DNA of 64,000 nt from Mucilaginibacter pedocola. GTDB taxonomy: Bacteria; Bacteroidota; Bacteroidia; Sphingobacteriales; Sphingobacteriaceae. Location: assembly GCF_002013915.1 (NCBI RefSeq), contig NZ_MBTF01000012.1:310001-374000 (forward strand), read 5' to 3'. The translations under genes were made by a program, and so were the position numbers. Below the pieces are notes generated by a model. The model saw only the letters and a program-made list of their open reading frames with translations. It searched no databases and was not told the origin of the DNA. Shown in pieces: positions 52,435-62,800 of the stretch (positions are counted from its first letter, which is position 1; every line of letters begins with the position of its first letter).

Positions 52435-55400
52435 TCAATATTCTAAACGGTCTCGCTCTGCTTCCTCGTCCATTCGTAATGCCTCCAACTCGTAACGCTT
52501 TGCTAAATCGCTAAAAAGCCTGCTCAATTTTCTATGCTTGTTTTTGTGGAGGTTAGCGAATCTATTGAAATTTGCGGCAAGTTGCCGCTCAATATTGCCA
52601 CCATCAAATGGCCCTCTACTGGAAGATCCATGATTGTTGAACACTTGAGTAATGAAATTGCGATTGATAGCATCGCTATTAAGTTCTTCAATCAATTCAC
52701 AAATTGGTAAAGGAGGCCAGTCGTCTTCGCGTTCAGGGAAGTGTCCCAAGATTTTGCCAATTTCCATATCTGCAACGTTTTGACGACCAACCATTTTCGC
52801 TAATGACCTCACCTCACTTATCCAGTTTTTCAAATACTCGCTGTCGATTTGACTGCTATCATCAGTTCCAGGAATTTTTGTCCAAGAGTCCAATAATTCA
52901 TGGGCAGCTCTTGCTCTATTGATTATCATTTCTTTTGTATATCCTTCGTTATTTCCTGTTATTTCCTTCTTACCTTCTGGTCTATAAACCCAAGTCAAAA
53001 CTTCTACGAAAAACTGAGGGCTTTTCTGAAGTTCGTTATGAAGATTCTCCGGTTTACGCACAGCATTAAATCCCCCAAGCATTGGCATATATAGCCATTC
53101 TAATTTAATTTTCTGTTCATGACTGATATCTACCCGATCTTCCATTTTATCTAACAGTCTCTCAAGGTGATGTCCAAAGTTACCCTGTTCATTAGCTTCA
53201 ATCATAGCAGCTTTTTCAAGCAATTCTGATAATAAAGAAGATGGAACATCATCTATAAAAAAATAAGCTTGGTGAACTGCTGTAAAAAATCTAGAATATT
53301 CAATTAGGTTTTTTAAACCACGAATTTTTTCCTCATTAGTCAATTGATAAAACCACGGACTTGTATTCTGCCAGTACCCATCGCGTATGTCATTTGGCAA
53401 TATATCAATCATATCCCAAAGTTCATTGGATGGTGCAAATGATGTCAGATAATCAATCTTCACTTTAACAGAACACCGATTATCTTCTAAGTATTGATAG
53501 AAATGTTTTATCCAATTGATATCGCGGTCCTCTTTTTGAAAACCTAAAAAACTTCGAATAAATTTTGATTGCGAGACGCTATCAAAGTCAACTAAAGATA
53601 GCAACTCTTCAATTTTTAACTCATCCACTAATACTTCGGCCAACGCGTTTCCCAACGACCAAGACTCTTTTATTTTACCACTCAAAGTGATAATAGCCTC
53701 CAATCCGTATTGATTCATCATTGTATCAATAAATTCCTTTCTACGGCGAGCAATTTTATGATCTTTCCTTTCGTCGTCTTCGCCACCTTCAGGAAAATCA
53801 GGCCATTCATCAAAAAGCCAACAGTTCTTTTCTATTAAATCGTCAGGAGTGAGCAAATCGTATAACTCTTGATACTTCTCAAGAGTGGATTCAGGCAGTG
53901 CCCAATCGGTCTGAGGATGAGAGCGGTGATGCGATAGTATCCTCCTAACTGCGCTCCAACTTTCCGACCCACCATTTTTAAAGGATTTAGCAGTTGAAAT
54001 ACTTCTGTCAAAAATTTTTTGTCGATCCAAGTCACTTAAATCAACTGATTTTGTAAGCATTTCAGCGAGTTTGACATCTGAGTTGTCGAAAATTTCAATT
54101 AGTATATCAACGATAGCACTATTCATTTCCCATATGTCCTGATATGTATGTTGAATATTGAAGTTTCGATCAAATACCCGCCAACGCATTTTATGAGTGT
54201 GGAATGCAACTCCGTGATGGTTAGGAAGTAGTTTAATGAGCAACTCCCAACCAACATCTGGTTCTTTATCACAAATTAACCTGAGAACACTTACTCGTTC
54301 ATCAAATGAGGCTAAAGTTTGGTAATGCCAAGTTTTAAATATCTCGTTTAAGCTATTAATTGGTCGATTAGCTAATTGCCCACCAGGGTCAAGTTTTGCG
54401 AGTTTCGCTAAAATCAAACTCGCGTCGTGTAAATATTCGGGCAACCATGCCAAGCTTTCTAGTGCCCATAAAAGTCCCGAATGGTAGCTTATTTTATGAA
54501 ATAACCCATCTTTTTCTTCGAACAATTCCATTACCATAGGATTGTCACCTTCTAAATCCTTATTTAGTATATCCAAAAAAGACTGCGGTGCCGCTTCCGC
54601 TAATAGAGGCAACTCCCGTTCCAAGGAACGCCACAAATTTCTATCTGCCTCGCTGAATAATTTCGATACTTGAGAATCCACCCATACCTGTGAATTACGC
54701 ATTCCGGTAAGCTTCAGATTATCCCCATAAAAAGCCACCAAAATGAGTGACTGAATAATTCCTTCTCTAACCCAACTTGAATAGGTCTTTTCGTTGTTAA
54801 ATTCAATAATCCAACGCTCTTTTTCATTGGCCGGCACTTCCAACGGATTCCCTCCTGCAAATGCTGTCTGAAAACATTCACCTAACAATTTTATATCTTT
54901 CGGCGTTATGTATTTAGCAATGGATGACCATATATCTAATGGCGACAACAATCGAAAAAGATCTCCAATTTTCAAAAGTGGTGATTCCTCAACATTGACT
55001 AATCGAATTACTTTTTCAAGATATTCTTCATAAGGTTGATTCGCTAATTGTTCCAACAACATATGATCCCCCTTTTTTGAGGCATGCCACCTCCCAATTA
55101 ACATACTCGGTATAAGCTGTCTAACATATTCATCGACAAACCATGCTAATCTATTTTGTGGAAATCTTAACAATCGCTTCAATATTGTAATATTGCGTCC
55201 AGCCTCGCGCGAAAATCTTTCAGAGTCTGTTTTGGACAATCCCATTTGTACGAGTCCGTTAATCTGTCCTTCTCTATCAATTGTTGGAAGAGTAATCGTT
55301 TTTTGATTTAAATCATCTTCTGGCCCAAGCGGCACCAAAACATGGTGGTTCTCGATAACGCCTGTATAAAGCCCATCGCGTTCCTCAAAACGAATAATTA

Positions 55401-56196
55401 GATTTAAATTTGAATCACTTAGATGAAGTTTTCTAAAATTGTCAATTGTATCAATTATTAAAGTACGAGATAAAAAACGTTCGCATGAAGCTTCATCGAA
55501 TGTAAAAGCAGAGGCTAAAATAAATGCAGCTGCTTCGTTTTTGGACGCTGCCTTAACTGCAATTATTTCAGGAGTGCCGTTTAAACTATTTTTAAGGGTA
55601 TTTATCTCGGAAGTTCGTCCTGAAATAATAGTTTCAATAGGCAACTTACCCATAGGTCCTACCGACCAACTTTTCCAGTATTCTTCAACGGTGAGAATTC
55701 CATCCGCGGGGGACTTACCAATGAATGCGGAAAACCATCTTGAAACAACGGCGCACTGATCAAGCCATTGCTCTAAATTAGATGAATCGTAAACGCGAAT
55801 ATCCTTCCATTTGCCTTCTGCTAATTTACTTTGTCGCCATTTTTCTTTGTATCGCCAAAAACGAGGGGTGACAAAAATAAATGTCGATTCTGCACAGATA
55901 TATCCTTCGGGATTTTTTATTCTTTTTAAAAAGTCTTTTTCCGCCTTACCTTTTATTTTTGGTTCAGTGCCAAATTCCCATACCGATACGTCCTGTGGGA
56001 CAAAACCATTACCTATTGGGCTATTTACCAAACCATCATAGCCTCCAATGAATACGGCATTTCCCGAAGGGAAATCAATGTACGCCTCCTTTGGAGCGGT
56101 TGCTCTAACCAATCGAGAAATCATTACTGGGAAATAACCTTTACTTTCGAACTCGTTGGCCCATCTTTCAATATCGCTTCTTAATATTAGTCTCAT
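52435..56196 (-). CDS. Very large protein with possible nuclease-like N-terminus (candidate STAND-like defence protein)
   Basis: 1253 residues from the ATG at 56196 (a TTG two codons earlier is possible). Residues about 1-165 show IERWANEFESKGYFPVMISR, FPSGNAVFIGGYDGL (Asp54) and SVWEFGTEPKIKGKAEKDF (Glu74, Lys84), then FIFVTPRFWRYKEKW and a VYDSSNLEQWLDQ segment. This looks like an Asp/Glu/Lys nuclease-type fold found at the N-terminus of large uncharacterised proteins; the catalytic pattern is not proven. A P-loop-like place (about 213-230, IIAVKAASKNEAAAF) lacks a clear GxxxxGK. About 350-1250 is mostly helical and could be repeats. The gene is visibly AT-richer than its neighbours and stands alone beside a RAYT. 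Function unknown. Confidence 0.6.
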   Translation of the reverse strand: MRLILRSDIERWANEFESKGYFPVMISRLVRATAPKEAYIDFPSGNAVFIGGYDGLVNSPIGNGFVPQDVSVWEFGTEPKIKGKAEKDFLKRIKNPEGYICAESTFIFVTPRFWRYKEKWRQSKLAEGKWKDIRVYDSSNLEQWLDQCAVVSRWFSAFIGKSPADGILTVEEYWKSWSVGPMGKLPIETIISGRTSEINTLKNSLNGTPEIIAVKAASKNEAAAFILASAFTFDEASCERFLSRTLIIDTIDNFRKLHLSDSNLNLIIRFEERDGLYTGVIENHHVLVPLGPEDDLNQKTITLPTIDREGQINGLVQMGLSKTDSERFSREAGRNITILKRLLRFPQNRLAWFVDEYVRQLIPSMLIGRWHASKKGDHMLLEQLANQPYEEYLEKVIRLVNVEESPLLKIGDLFRLLSPLDIWSSIAKYITPKDIKLLGECFQTAFAGGNPLEVPANEKERWIIEFNNEKTYSSWVREGIIQSLILVAFYGDNLKLTGMRNSQVWVDSQVSKLFSEADRNLWRSLERELPLLAEAAPQSFLDILNKDLEGDNPMVMELFEEKDGLFHKISYHSGLLWALESLAWLPEYLHDASLILAKLAKLDPGGQLANRPINSLNEIFKTWHYQTLASFDERVSVLRLICDKEPDVGWELLIKLLPNHHGVAFHTHKMRWRVFDRNFNIQHTYQDIWEMNSAIVDILIEIFDNSDVKLAEMLTKSVDLSDLDRQKIFDRSISTAKSFKNGGSESWSAVRRILSHHRSHPQTDWALPESTLEKYQELYDLLTPDDLIEKNCWLFDEWPDFPEGGEDDERKDHKIARRRKEFIDTMMNQYGLEAIITLSGKIKESWSLGNALAEVLVDELKIEELLSLVDFDSVSQSKFIRSFLGFQKEDRDINWIKHFYQYLEDNRCSVKVKIDYLTSFAPSNELWDMIDILPNDIRDGYWQNTSPWFYQLTNEEKIRGLKNLIEYSRFFTAVHQAYFFIDDVPSSLLSELLEKAAMIEANEQGNFGHHLERLLDKMEDRVDISHEQKIKLEWLYMPMLGGFNAVRKPENLHNELQKSPQFFVEVLTWVYRPEGKKEITGNNEGYTKEMIINRARAAHELLDSWTKIPGTDDSSQIDSEYLKNWISEVRSLAKMVGRQNVADMEIGKILGHFPEREDDWPPLPICELIEELNSDAINRNFITQVFNNHGSSSRGPFDGGNIERQLAANFNRFANLHKNKHRKLSRLFSDLAKRYELEALRMDEEAERDRLEY

Positions 56197-56262
56197 TATC
56201 AAAACAAGATAGAGATTTTAGCGAACATCCCCCCCCTTCAAATTCACTTCAAAATTCCCTTG

Positions 56263-56270
56263 TATATTTG
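56263..56270 (+). promoter_or_regulatory. Candidate -7 element of the OmpR-type operon
   Basis: TATATTTG matches TAnnTTTG exactly and ends 4 nt before the ATG at 56275, so transcription would start near or at the start codon. Confidence 0.6.
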
Positions 56271-56274
56271 CAGC

Positions 56275-56970
56275 ATGAAAGTACTTGTGCTTGAAGATAA
56301 TCCGCAGTTGGGCGCCAGCATCAGGGAGTTTTTAACCCGTGAGGGGTACCTGTGCGAGGTGGCCGATACTTACGCTAAAGCAAAGGACAAAATACTTTCG
56401 TCGGGGTACGACCTTATCCTGCTGGATATTATGCTGCCGGATGGTAATGGGCTTGATCTGTTGCGTATTATTAAGCAGGAGAACATTGCCAGCGGGGTGC
56501 TCATTATTTCGGCAAAGGAGGCGCTTGACGATAAAATACGCGGACTGGAAGGCGGTGCGGACGATTATATTACCAAACCTTTCCACCTGTCGGAATTGCA
56601 TGCCCGGCTGCGGGCCATTTATCGCCGCAAAAACCCGGCTGGCAGCAGCGGCAGCATCATCAGTTTTAACGAGATAAGCCTGAATACCGATACGCTGGAG
56701 GCCTTCATTAACAACCAATTACTGGATATTACCCGCAAGGAATTTGACCTGCTGATGTATTTTGTGGTGAATAAAAACAGGGTATTGTCAAAACAGGCCA
56801 TTGCCACCCACCTTTGGGGCGATTATACCGATAATTTAGATAACTTAGATTTTGTTTATCAGCACGTTAAAAACCTGAGGCGCAAAATAGCGCAGCTAAA
56901 CGGCACCGACTACATAGACACGGTGTACGGGCTTGGCTACCGTTTTAAAGCCACAGAGGCAGCAATATGA
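56275..56970 (+). CDS. OmpR-family response regulator
   Basis: 231 residues from the ATG at 56275 (MKVLVLEDNPQLGASI; five codons upstream are open but precede the -7 element-defined start). Receiver domain with acidic EDN, D51 in LILLDIMLPDGNG, and Lys in ITKPFHLSEL; then an OmpR-type winged helix (about 125-228: FDLLMYFVVNKNRVLSKQAI, then DFVYQHVKNLRRKI and TVYGLGYRFK). Its stop overlaps the kinase start by 4 nt. The pair is likely to control the efflux genes that follow. Confidence 0.94.
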   Translation: MKVLVLEDNPQLGASIREFLTREGYLCEVADTYAKAKDKILSSGYDLILLDIMLPDGNGLDLLRIIKQENIASGVLIISAKEALDDKIRGLEGGADDYITKPFHLSELHARLRAIYRRKNPAGSSGSIISFNEISLNTDTLEAFINNQLLDITRKEFDLLMYFVVNKNRVLSKQAIATHLWGDYTDNLDNLDFVYQHVKNLRRKIAQLNGTDYIDTVYGLGYRFKATEAAI

Positions 56971-58292
56971 AATTAATTAACAAACTCACTTACTGGATAT
57001 TGGGCGTGGTGTTCCTGGTAACGCCGTTCACCATGGTTATCAGCTACCGCAGCATAAAAGATAACATCAACAACGCCGAAATTGCCCGCCTTACGCAGGT
57101 TACCGATAAGGTGGCCGCCCAGCTGAAGGCAGGCCAGCCGCCGCACCAGTACATGCTGGATAGGCCCATTACGGTAAAAACTGTTGCGGCCATGCCTACC
57201 GTTAAAACACAACCGCACAACTACAATTTCTACAACACAGAACTTAAGCGCAACGAGTGCCGCATGGATGTAACATCGTATTATAACATCAACGGCAAGG
57301 TGTACGCGGTTTACACTTACAACTACGTTACCCAGGGCAGGCAAATTATTATGGGTATGATATACGCCCTGGCCTGGAAGATGGGGCTGCTCACCATCAG
57401 CGTGCTCATCACGGGCAGGCTGCTGTCTAAATATATCCTTTCGCCATTTAACCAAACGCTTAAGAGCATTGGGCAATTCACGCTGGGCAACCGCGAAAAA
57501 TTGGTACTGCCCGCCACCACCACTGCTGAGTTTAAAGAGCTGAACAGCTTCCTGAAAAACATGACCGACCGCGCCCTGCAGGAGTATTCGGCCGTGAAGG
57601 AGTTTAGCGAGAACGCCTCGCACGAGGTGCAAACCCCGCTGGCCGTTATCCGCACCAAACTGGAATTACTTTCGGAAACGCCGATAAATGAGGACCAGGC
57701 CTTGCTAATAGGCGATATGCAATCGTCGATAGAAAAGCTGGTGAAAATAAACCGCTCGCTGCTGCTGCTTACCAAGTTGAACAATGCCGAATACCACACT
57801 ACCGAGCAGGTAAAACTTTGCCGCATAGCCAAAGATATGGTGCGCGATATGGAGCCGCACATGGAGATGAAGGGGATTACGTTGCGCAACCACATTGGTA
57901 GCAACATACCGGTACTGATACACCCCGTACTGGCCGAAATATTGCTGAACAACCTGCTGAGCAACGCCATCCGCTACAACGCGCCCGATGGTTACATCGA
58001 TATTACGCTTACCCCTAACCGCTTAATGGTGAAAAACCCTGGCCAGCCGCCTGTGGTGGAACCTGAAATGCTTTTCCAGCGTTTCAAAAAATCCAACCAA
58101 TGTGCCGATAGCATTGGCTTGGGCCTTTCTATAGTGCAGCAAATATGCTCGGTGAACAATTTTGAAGTGAGTTACACCTACCAAAACAACGAGCACATTT
58201 TACAGGTGATATTTGCCGAAGAAGCATTACAAACCGAGCAGGCAATCACCGTTGAGGAAACATTTTTTGCGGCCGATACTGCCCTTGCGTAA
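56967..58292 (+). CDS. Sensor histidine kinase of the efflux-linked two-component system
   Basis: 441 residues. Two membrane helices (about 10-28 and 135-155) enclose a periplasmic sensor domain of about 105 residues; then comes a cytoplasmic linker, the HisKA helix FSENASHEVQTPLAVIRTK (H219), and HATPase (ILLNNLLSNAIRYNAPDGY, DSIGLGLSIVQQI). The periplasmic domain is small with no clear family. It overlaps the regulator by 4 nt. Confidence 0.92.
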   Translation: MKLINKLTYWILGVVFLVTPFTMVISYRSIKDNINNAEIARLTQVTDKVAAQLKAGQPPHQYMLDRPITVKTVAAMPTVKTQPHNYNFYNTELKRNECRMDVTSYYNINGKVYAVYTYNYVTQGRQIIMGMIYALAWKMGLLTISVLITGRLLSKYILSPFNQTLKSIGQFTLGNREKLVLPATTTAEFKELNSFLKNMTDRALQEYSAVKEFSENASHEVQTPLAVIRTKLELLSETPINEDQALLIGDMQSSIEKLVKINRSLLLLTKLNNAEYHTTEQVKLCRIAKDMVRDMEPHMEMKGITLRNHIGSNIPVLIHPVLAEILLNNLLSNAIRYNAPDGYIDITLTPNRLMVKNPGQPPVVEPEMLFQRFKKSNQCADSIGLGLSIVQQICSVNNFEVSYTYQNNEHILQVIFAEEALQTEQAITVEETFFAADTALA

Positions 58293-58415
58293 TATTATTG
58301 TCAGAAATACACAATGAACGGCAATTCTGTAACGATACTTCAAATTTGCTTCAAAAAGCTGCGGTAGTCTTGCACTACGTTAGCCAACCGGGTTAACGAT
58401 GCTTTTTTGACGTAA

Positions 58416-59810
58416 ATGAAATCACCAGCCCTCTTCGTTTGCCTGTCGGCCTTTCTGCTGGCCAATAGCGCGAACGCACAACAACACCTCAGCTTAAAGG
58501 AGGCCCTGCAAATGGCCACCGACAATTATGGCACCATAAAGGCAAAAGCCAACTACGCCGCCGCCTCTACCGAAGGCATCAGCCAGGCCAAACGCGAATA
58601 CCTGCCAAATCTGAATCTCGGCATACAACAGGCCTACGGCACCATCAACGGTATAAACGGCCCGCTTTACCCTATGGCGGGTACCGCAGGTTCGGCAGGC
58701 CCGGCGCTGGCACAGCAAAACTGGAACGCTGCCTTTGGCGCCCTCTACCTCGCCAACATGAACTGGGACTTTTTCGCTTTCGGCCGCGCCAAAGAACGTA
58801 TCAGGACGGCACAAGCCACCGCCCACCGCGATAGCAGCGATTACCAGCAGGAAATTTTCCAGCAAAAAGTGCGCACCGCGGCAGCTTACCTCAATTTGGT
58901 AGCCGCACAACGCATCACCATATCGTACCGTAAAAACCTGCTGCGTGCCGATACCTCGCGCCTGGTAGTGCAGGCCCGTGCAAAAGGCGGCTTGATAGCG
59001 GGCGTAGATTCATCACAGGCCAATGCCGAAATATCAGGCGCACGCATATTATTGGTACAGGCACTCAACACCGAGCAGGAACAAGCCAAAAACCTGTCGG
59101 TACTGATAGGCTCGCCCACTGCCGATTTTGTTTTGGATACCACTTTCACCACGCGCATACCGGCAGATATTGCCGCTGCCGCCGCTGCGGATAGCATATC
59201 GGGCAAACACCCTGTGCTTGGCCTCTATAAAAGCCGCATTGCTTTGAGCGATAAACAAGCCGATTATTTCCGCACGTTCAGCTACCCAACGTTCTCGCTG
59301 TTCAGCGTGTTCCAGTCGCGTGCTTCTGGTTTCGGCAGCAATTACGTTAACGATCAAACTTCTTACACCGGCAATTACTGGGATGGCATAAACCCTACCC
59401 GTAGCAATTACCTGGTGGGTTTTAGCGTTACCTGGAACTTTACGCAGCCCTTCCGCACTGCTAAACAAGTGAAAGCGCAGCGCTTTATAAGCCGGGGTCT
59501 TACCGACGAGCTTACGCTTGCTAAACAGGAATTGACCGCACAGGTGAACCTATCTGACAGGAAAATACTGAATGCCCTAACCAGCTACCGCGAAGTGCCC
59601 GTGCAAATAAAGGCCGCGGGCGATGCCTGGGTGCAAAAATCGGTACTGTATAAAAACGGGTTAACCAATTTGGTTGATGTAACACAGGCGCGCTACACCC
59701 TCATCCGCGCCGAAACCGACCGCGACATAGCCTTTAACAACGTATGGCAAGCCCTGCTGCTGAAAGCTGCCGCCACCGGCGACCTTAACTTATTTGTAAC
59801 TGAACTTTAA
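58416..59810 (+). CDS. TolC-family outer-membrane channel of the RND efflux set
   Basis: 464 residues with signal peptide MKSPALFVCLSAFLLANSANA. Duplicated TolC-type helical repeats: LSLKEALQMATDNYGTIKAK near the start and a second half around 235-300 (PVLGLYKSRIALSDKQADYF), with barrel strands (FGSNYVNDQT). The gene is 123 nt after the kinase, leaving room for its own promoter, and 9 nt before the RND permease. Confidence 0.93.
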   Translation: MKSPALFVCLSAFLLANSANAQQHLSLKEALQMATDNYGTIKAKANYAAASTEGISQAKREYLPNLNLGIQQAYGTINGINGPLYPMAGTAGSAGPALAQQNWNAAFGALYLANMNWDFFAFGRAKERIRTAQATAHRDSSDYQQEIFQQKVRTAAAYLNLVAAQRITISYRKNLLRADTSRLVVQARAKGGLIAGVDSSQANAEISGARILLVQALNTEQEQAKNLSVLIGSPTADFVLDTTFTTRIPADIAAAAAADSISGKHPVLGLYKSRIALSDKQADYFRTFSYPTFSLFSVFQSRASGFGSNYVNDQTSYTGNYWDGINPTRSNYLVGFSVTWNFTQPFRTAKQVKAQRFISRGLTDELTLAKQELTAQVNLSDRKILNALTSYREVPVQIKAAGDAWVQKSVLYKNGLTNLVDVTQARYTLIRAETDRDIAFNNVWQALLLKAAATGDLNLFVTEL

Positions 59811-59819
59811 TATATACTG

Positions 59820-62800
59820 ATGAATTTAATTCGTTTTGCGCTGCGTAAACCTATCACCATTATGGTGCTGGTTGCCGGTATGCTGTTCTTCGGCATCAAA
59901 TCGGCCACTACCATAAAGGTTGATATTTTCCCCAAGCTCGATCTGCCCGTTATTTACCTTTCACACCCTTTTTCGGGCTACACGCCTTCGCAAATGGAGG
60001 CTATGTTCGGTAAGCAATACATCAACATCCTGCTGTTCGTTAATGGTGTAAAAAGCATCGAAACCAAAAACATACAGGGCCTTACCCTCATGAAGATAAA
60101 CTTTTACCCCGGCACCAATATGGCGCAGGCAGCTGCCGAGGTAAGCGCATTTGCCAACAGGATACAGGCTATCTTCCCTCCCGGCTCCAATCCACCCTTT
60201 ATTGTAAGGTTTGATGCCTCTACCCTGCCCGTTGGCCAAATAGTACTGAGCAGCAACAAGCGCAGCAATAACGAACTGGCCGATTTGGCCAACGTATACG
60301 TGCGTGCATCGTTCACCCAAATACCCGGCCTGGTTGGCCCGCCGCCCTTTGGTGGTAACGTGCGTACCGTGGTAGTAAAGGTAGACCCGCAGCAACTACG
60401 CTCGCACAACTTAACGCCCGACCAATTGGTGGAGGCCCTGCGCGTGAATAACCTTACCGCTCCATCGGGTAACGTACGCATAGGCGACAAAAACTACATC
60501 ACCCCAACCAACACCACCGAGCACGGTATAAAAGATTTTGAGAACATCCCCCTGTTTAAAGGCGGCGTGCAAAACCTTTACCTTAAAGATGTGGCCACGG
60601 TAGAAGACGGTGCCGACGTAACATCGGGCTATGCCCTGGTGAACGGCCGCCGTTCGGTCTACCTCAACATTGCCAAAAGTGCCGATGCCTCCACCTGGGA
60701 AGTGGTACAAACGCTTAAAAAGTCGCTGCCTAAAATACAGGCTAACTTACCCGAGGATGTGAAGTTGAGCTACGAGTTCGACCAATCTACCTACGTGATC
60801 AACTCCGTAAAAAGCTTATTGACCGAGGGTGCCCTTGGTGCTATACTAACGGGCTTAATGGTAATGATGTTCCTGGGCGACGTGCGCGGGGCCTGTATTG
60901 TGATACTCACCATCCCGATAGCCATTATTTCGGCAGTGCTGTTCCTGAGCCTGTTCGGGCAAACCATCAATATCATGACACTGAGCGGCTTGGCATTGGC
61001 CATTGGTATTTTGGTGGATGAAAGTACGGTTACGATAGAGAATATTCACCAGCACTTTGATATGGGCAAGCCCAAGGCCCTGGCTATATGGGATGCCTGT
61101 AAAGAGATAGCCTTCCCTAAATTGCTTATCCTGTTCTGTATTTTGGCAGTGTTTGCGCCGGCATTCAGCATGGGCGGTATACCGGGCTCATTGTTCCTGC
61201 CGCTGGCATTGGCCATTGGTTTCAGCATGGTGGTATCGTACTTTTTGGCGCAAACCTTTGTACCGGTTATGGCCAACTGGCTGATGAAGATAAAACATCA
61301 CCACAAACCAAACGGACAGGAAATGACCGATGCCGAAGAGTTTAAAGCCGCCGGCCTTGATGCTGCAGGCGAGCACGATACCTGGGCGCAAAAAGGTACT
61401 TTGGTTGAGCGTGCCGATAGCGACCGCGATGGCAAAGTAAGCCGTTTCGAACGCATCCGCATGAGCTATATGCGCTTTATCGACCGTATGGTGCCCTACC
61501 GCAAACCTATTGTAACGGGTTACATAATAATTAGCGTGGCAATTGCCGCCTTCCTGATGAGCAGCATTGGCCGCGACGTGTTGCCTAAGGTAAATGGCGG
61601 GCAATTCCAGCTACGCATAAGGGCGGCCGAAGGTACCCGTATAGAAAGTACCGAAAAGAAAACCCTTGCTGCTATCAACGCCATCAGCAGCATAACCGGA
61701 AAAGAGAATGTGGCCATCAGTTCGGCCTATGTGGGTACACACCCTGCACTGTTCTCTATCAGCCCTATATTTTTGTGGATGGCACAACCGCACGAGGCCG
61801 TTATACAGGTGGCCCTGAAAGAAGATTACAAGGCCAACCTGGACGAGCTGAAAGAAAAGATACGCGCCAAAATAAGCAAGGAGATACCTGATATTAAACT
61901 ATCCTTTGAGCCGATAGAGCTTACCGATAAGATATTAAGCCAGGGTTCGCCAACGCCGGTAGAGGTACGTGTATCGGGCAGGAACAAGGTACTTAACGAG
62001 CAGTATGCCAACAAACTCATAGCCGAGCTTACCAAGATCAATTACCTGCGCGATGTACAGTTGGGGCAATCTACCAAGTACCCGTCGTTAAACGTCGAGG
62101 TGGACCGTACACGCGCCGCACAATTAGGTGTGGATATGAATGATATCTCGCGCTCGCTCATTGCCGCAACATCGTCATCCCGCTTTACCGAAAAGAATAT
62201 TTGGGTTGATGAAAAGGCCGGCTACAGCTACAGCGTACAGATACAGGTGCCCGAAAGTAAAATGGCCAGCATAAACGATATTGGCGAAACGCCGATTCTG
62301 CGCAACTCCAGCCGCCCTGTACTGAGCGATGTGGCCACCATCACTCCCGGTACCACCTATGGCGAAAACGACAACCTGGGCGCCATGCCGGTGCTATCGG
62401 TAACCGCCAACTTAAACAACCACGATTTAGGCTCGGCGTCAAAAGATGTACAAAAAGCCATCAAAGACCTTGGCGAACTGCCCCGCGGCCTGAACGTGGA
62501 AATGATAGGTATGAGCAATACGCTTACCGATACCATGAGCAGTTTAGAGAACGGTTTGATCGTGGCCATTGTGGTAATATTCCTGATGCTGGCGGCCAAC
62601 TTCCAGTCGTTCAAAGTATCGGGCGTGGTATTGGTAACGGTACCTGCGGTTATATTGGGGTCGTTGCTGCTGCTTATTATTTGCGGCTCTACGCTTAATT
62701 TGCAATCGTACATGGGTATGATCATGTCTGTAGGGATATCCATCTCCAACGCGGTACTGCTTATTACCAATGCCGAGCAATTGCGCAAGCATAACGGCAA

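Noticed and set aside
52435..56196. The large protein as a classical STAND NTPase with a confirmed P-loop
   Set aside because: No GxxxxGK(S/T) is visible where the P-loop would be; I keep it as a STAND-like candidate only.
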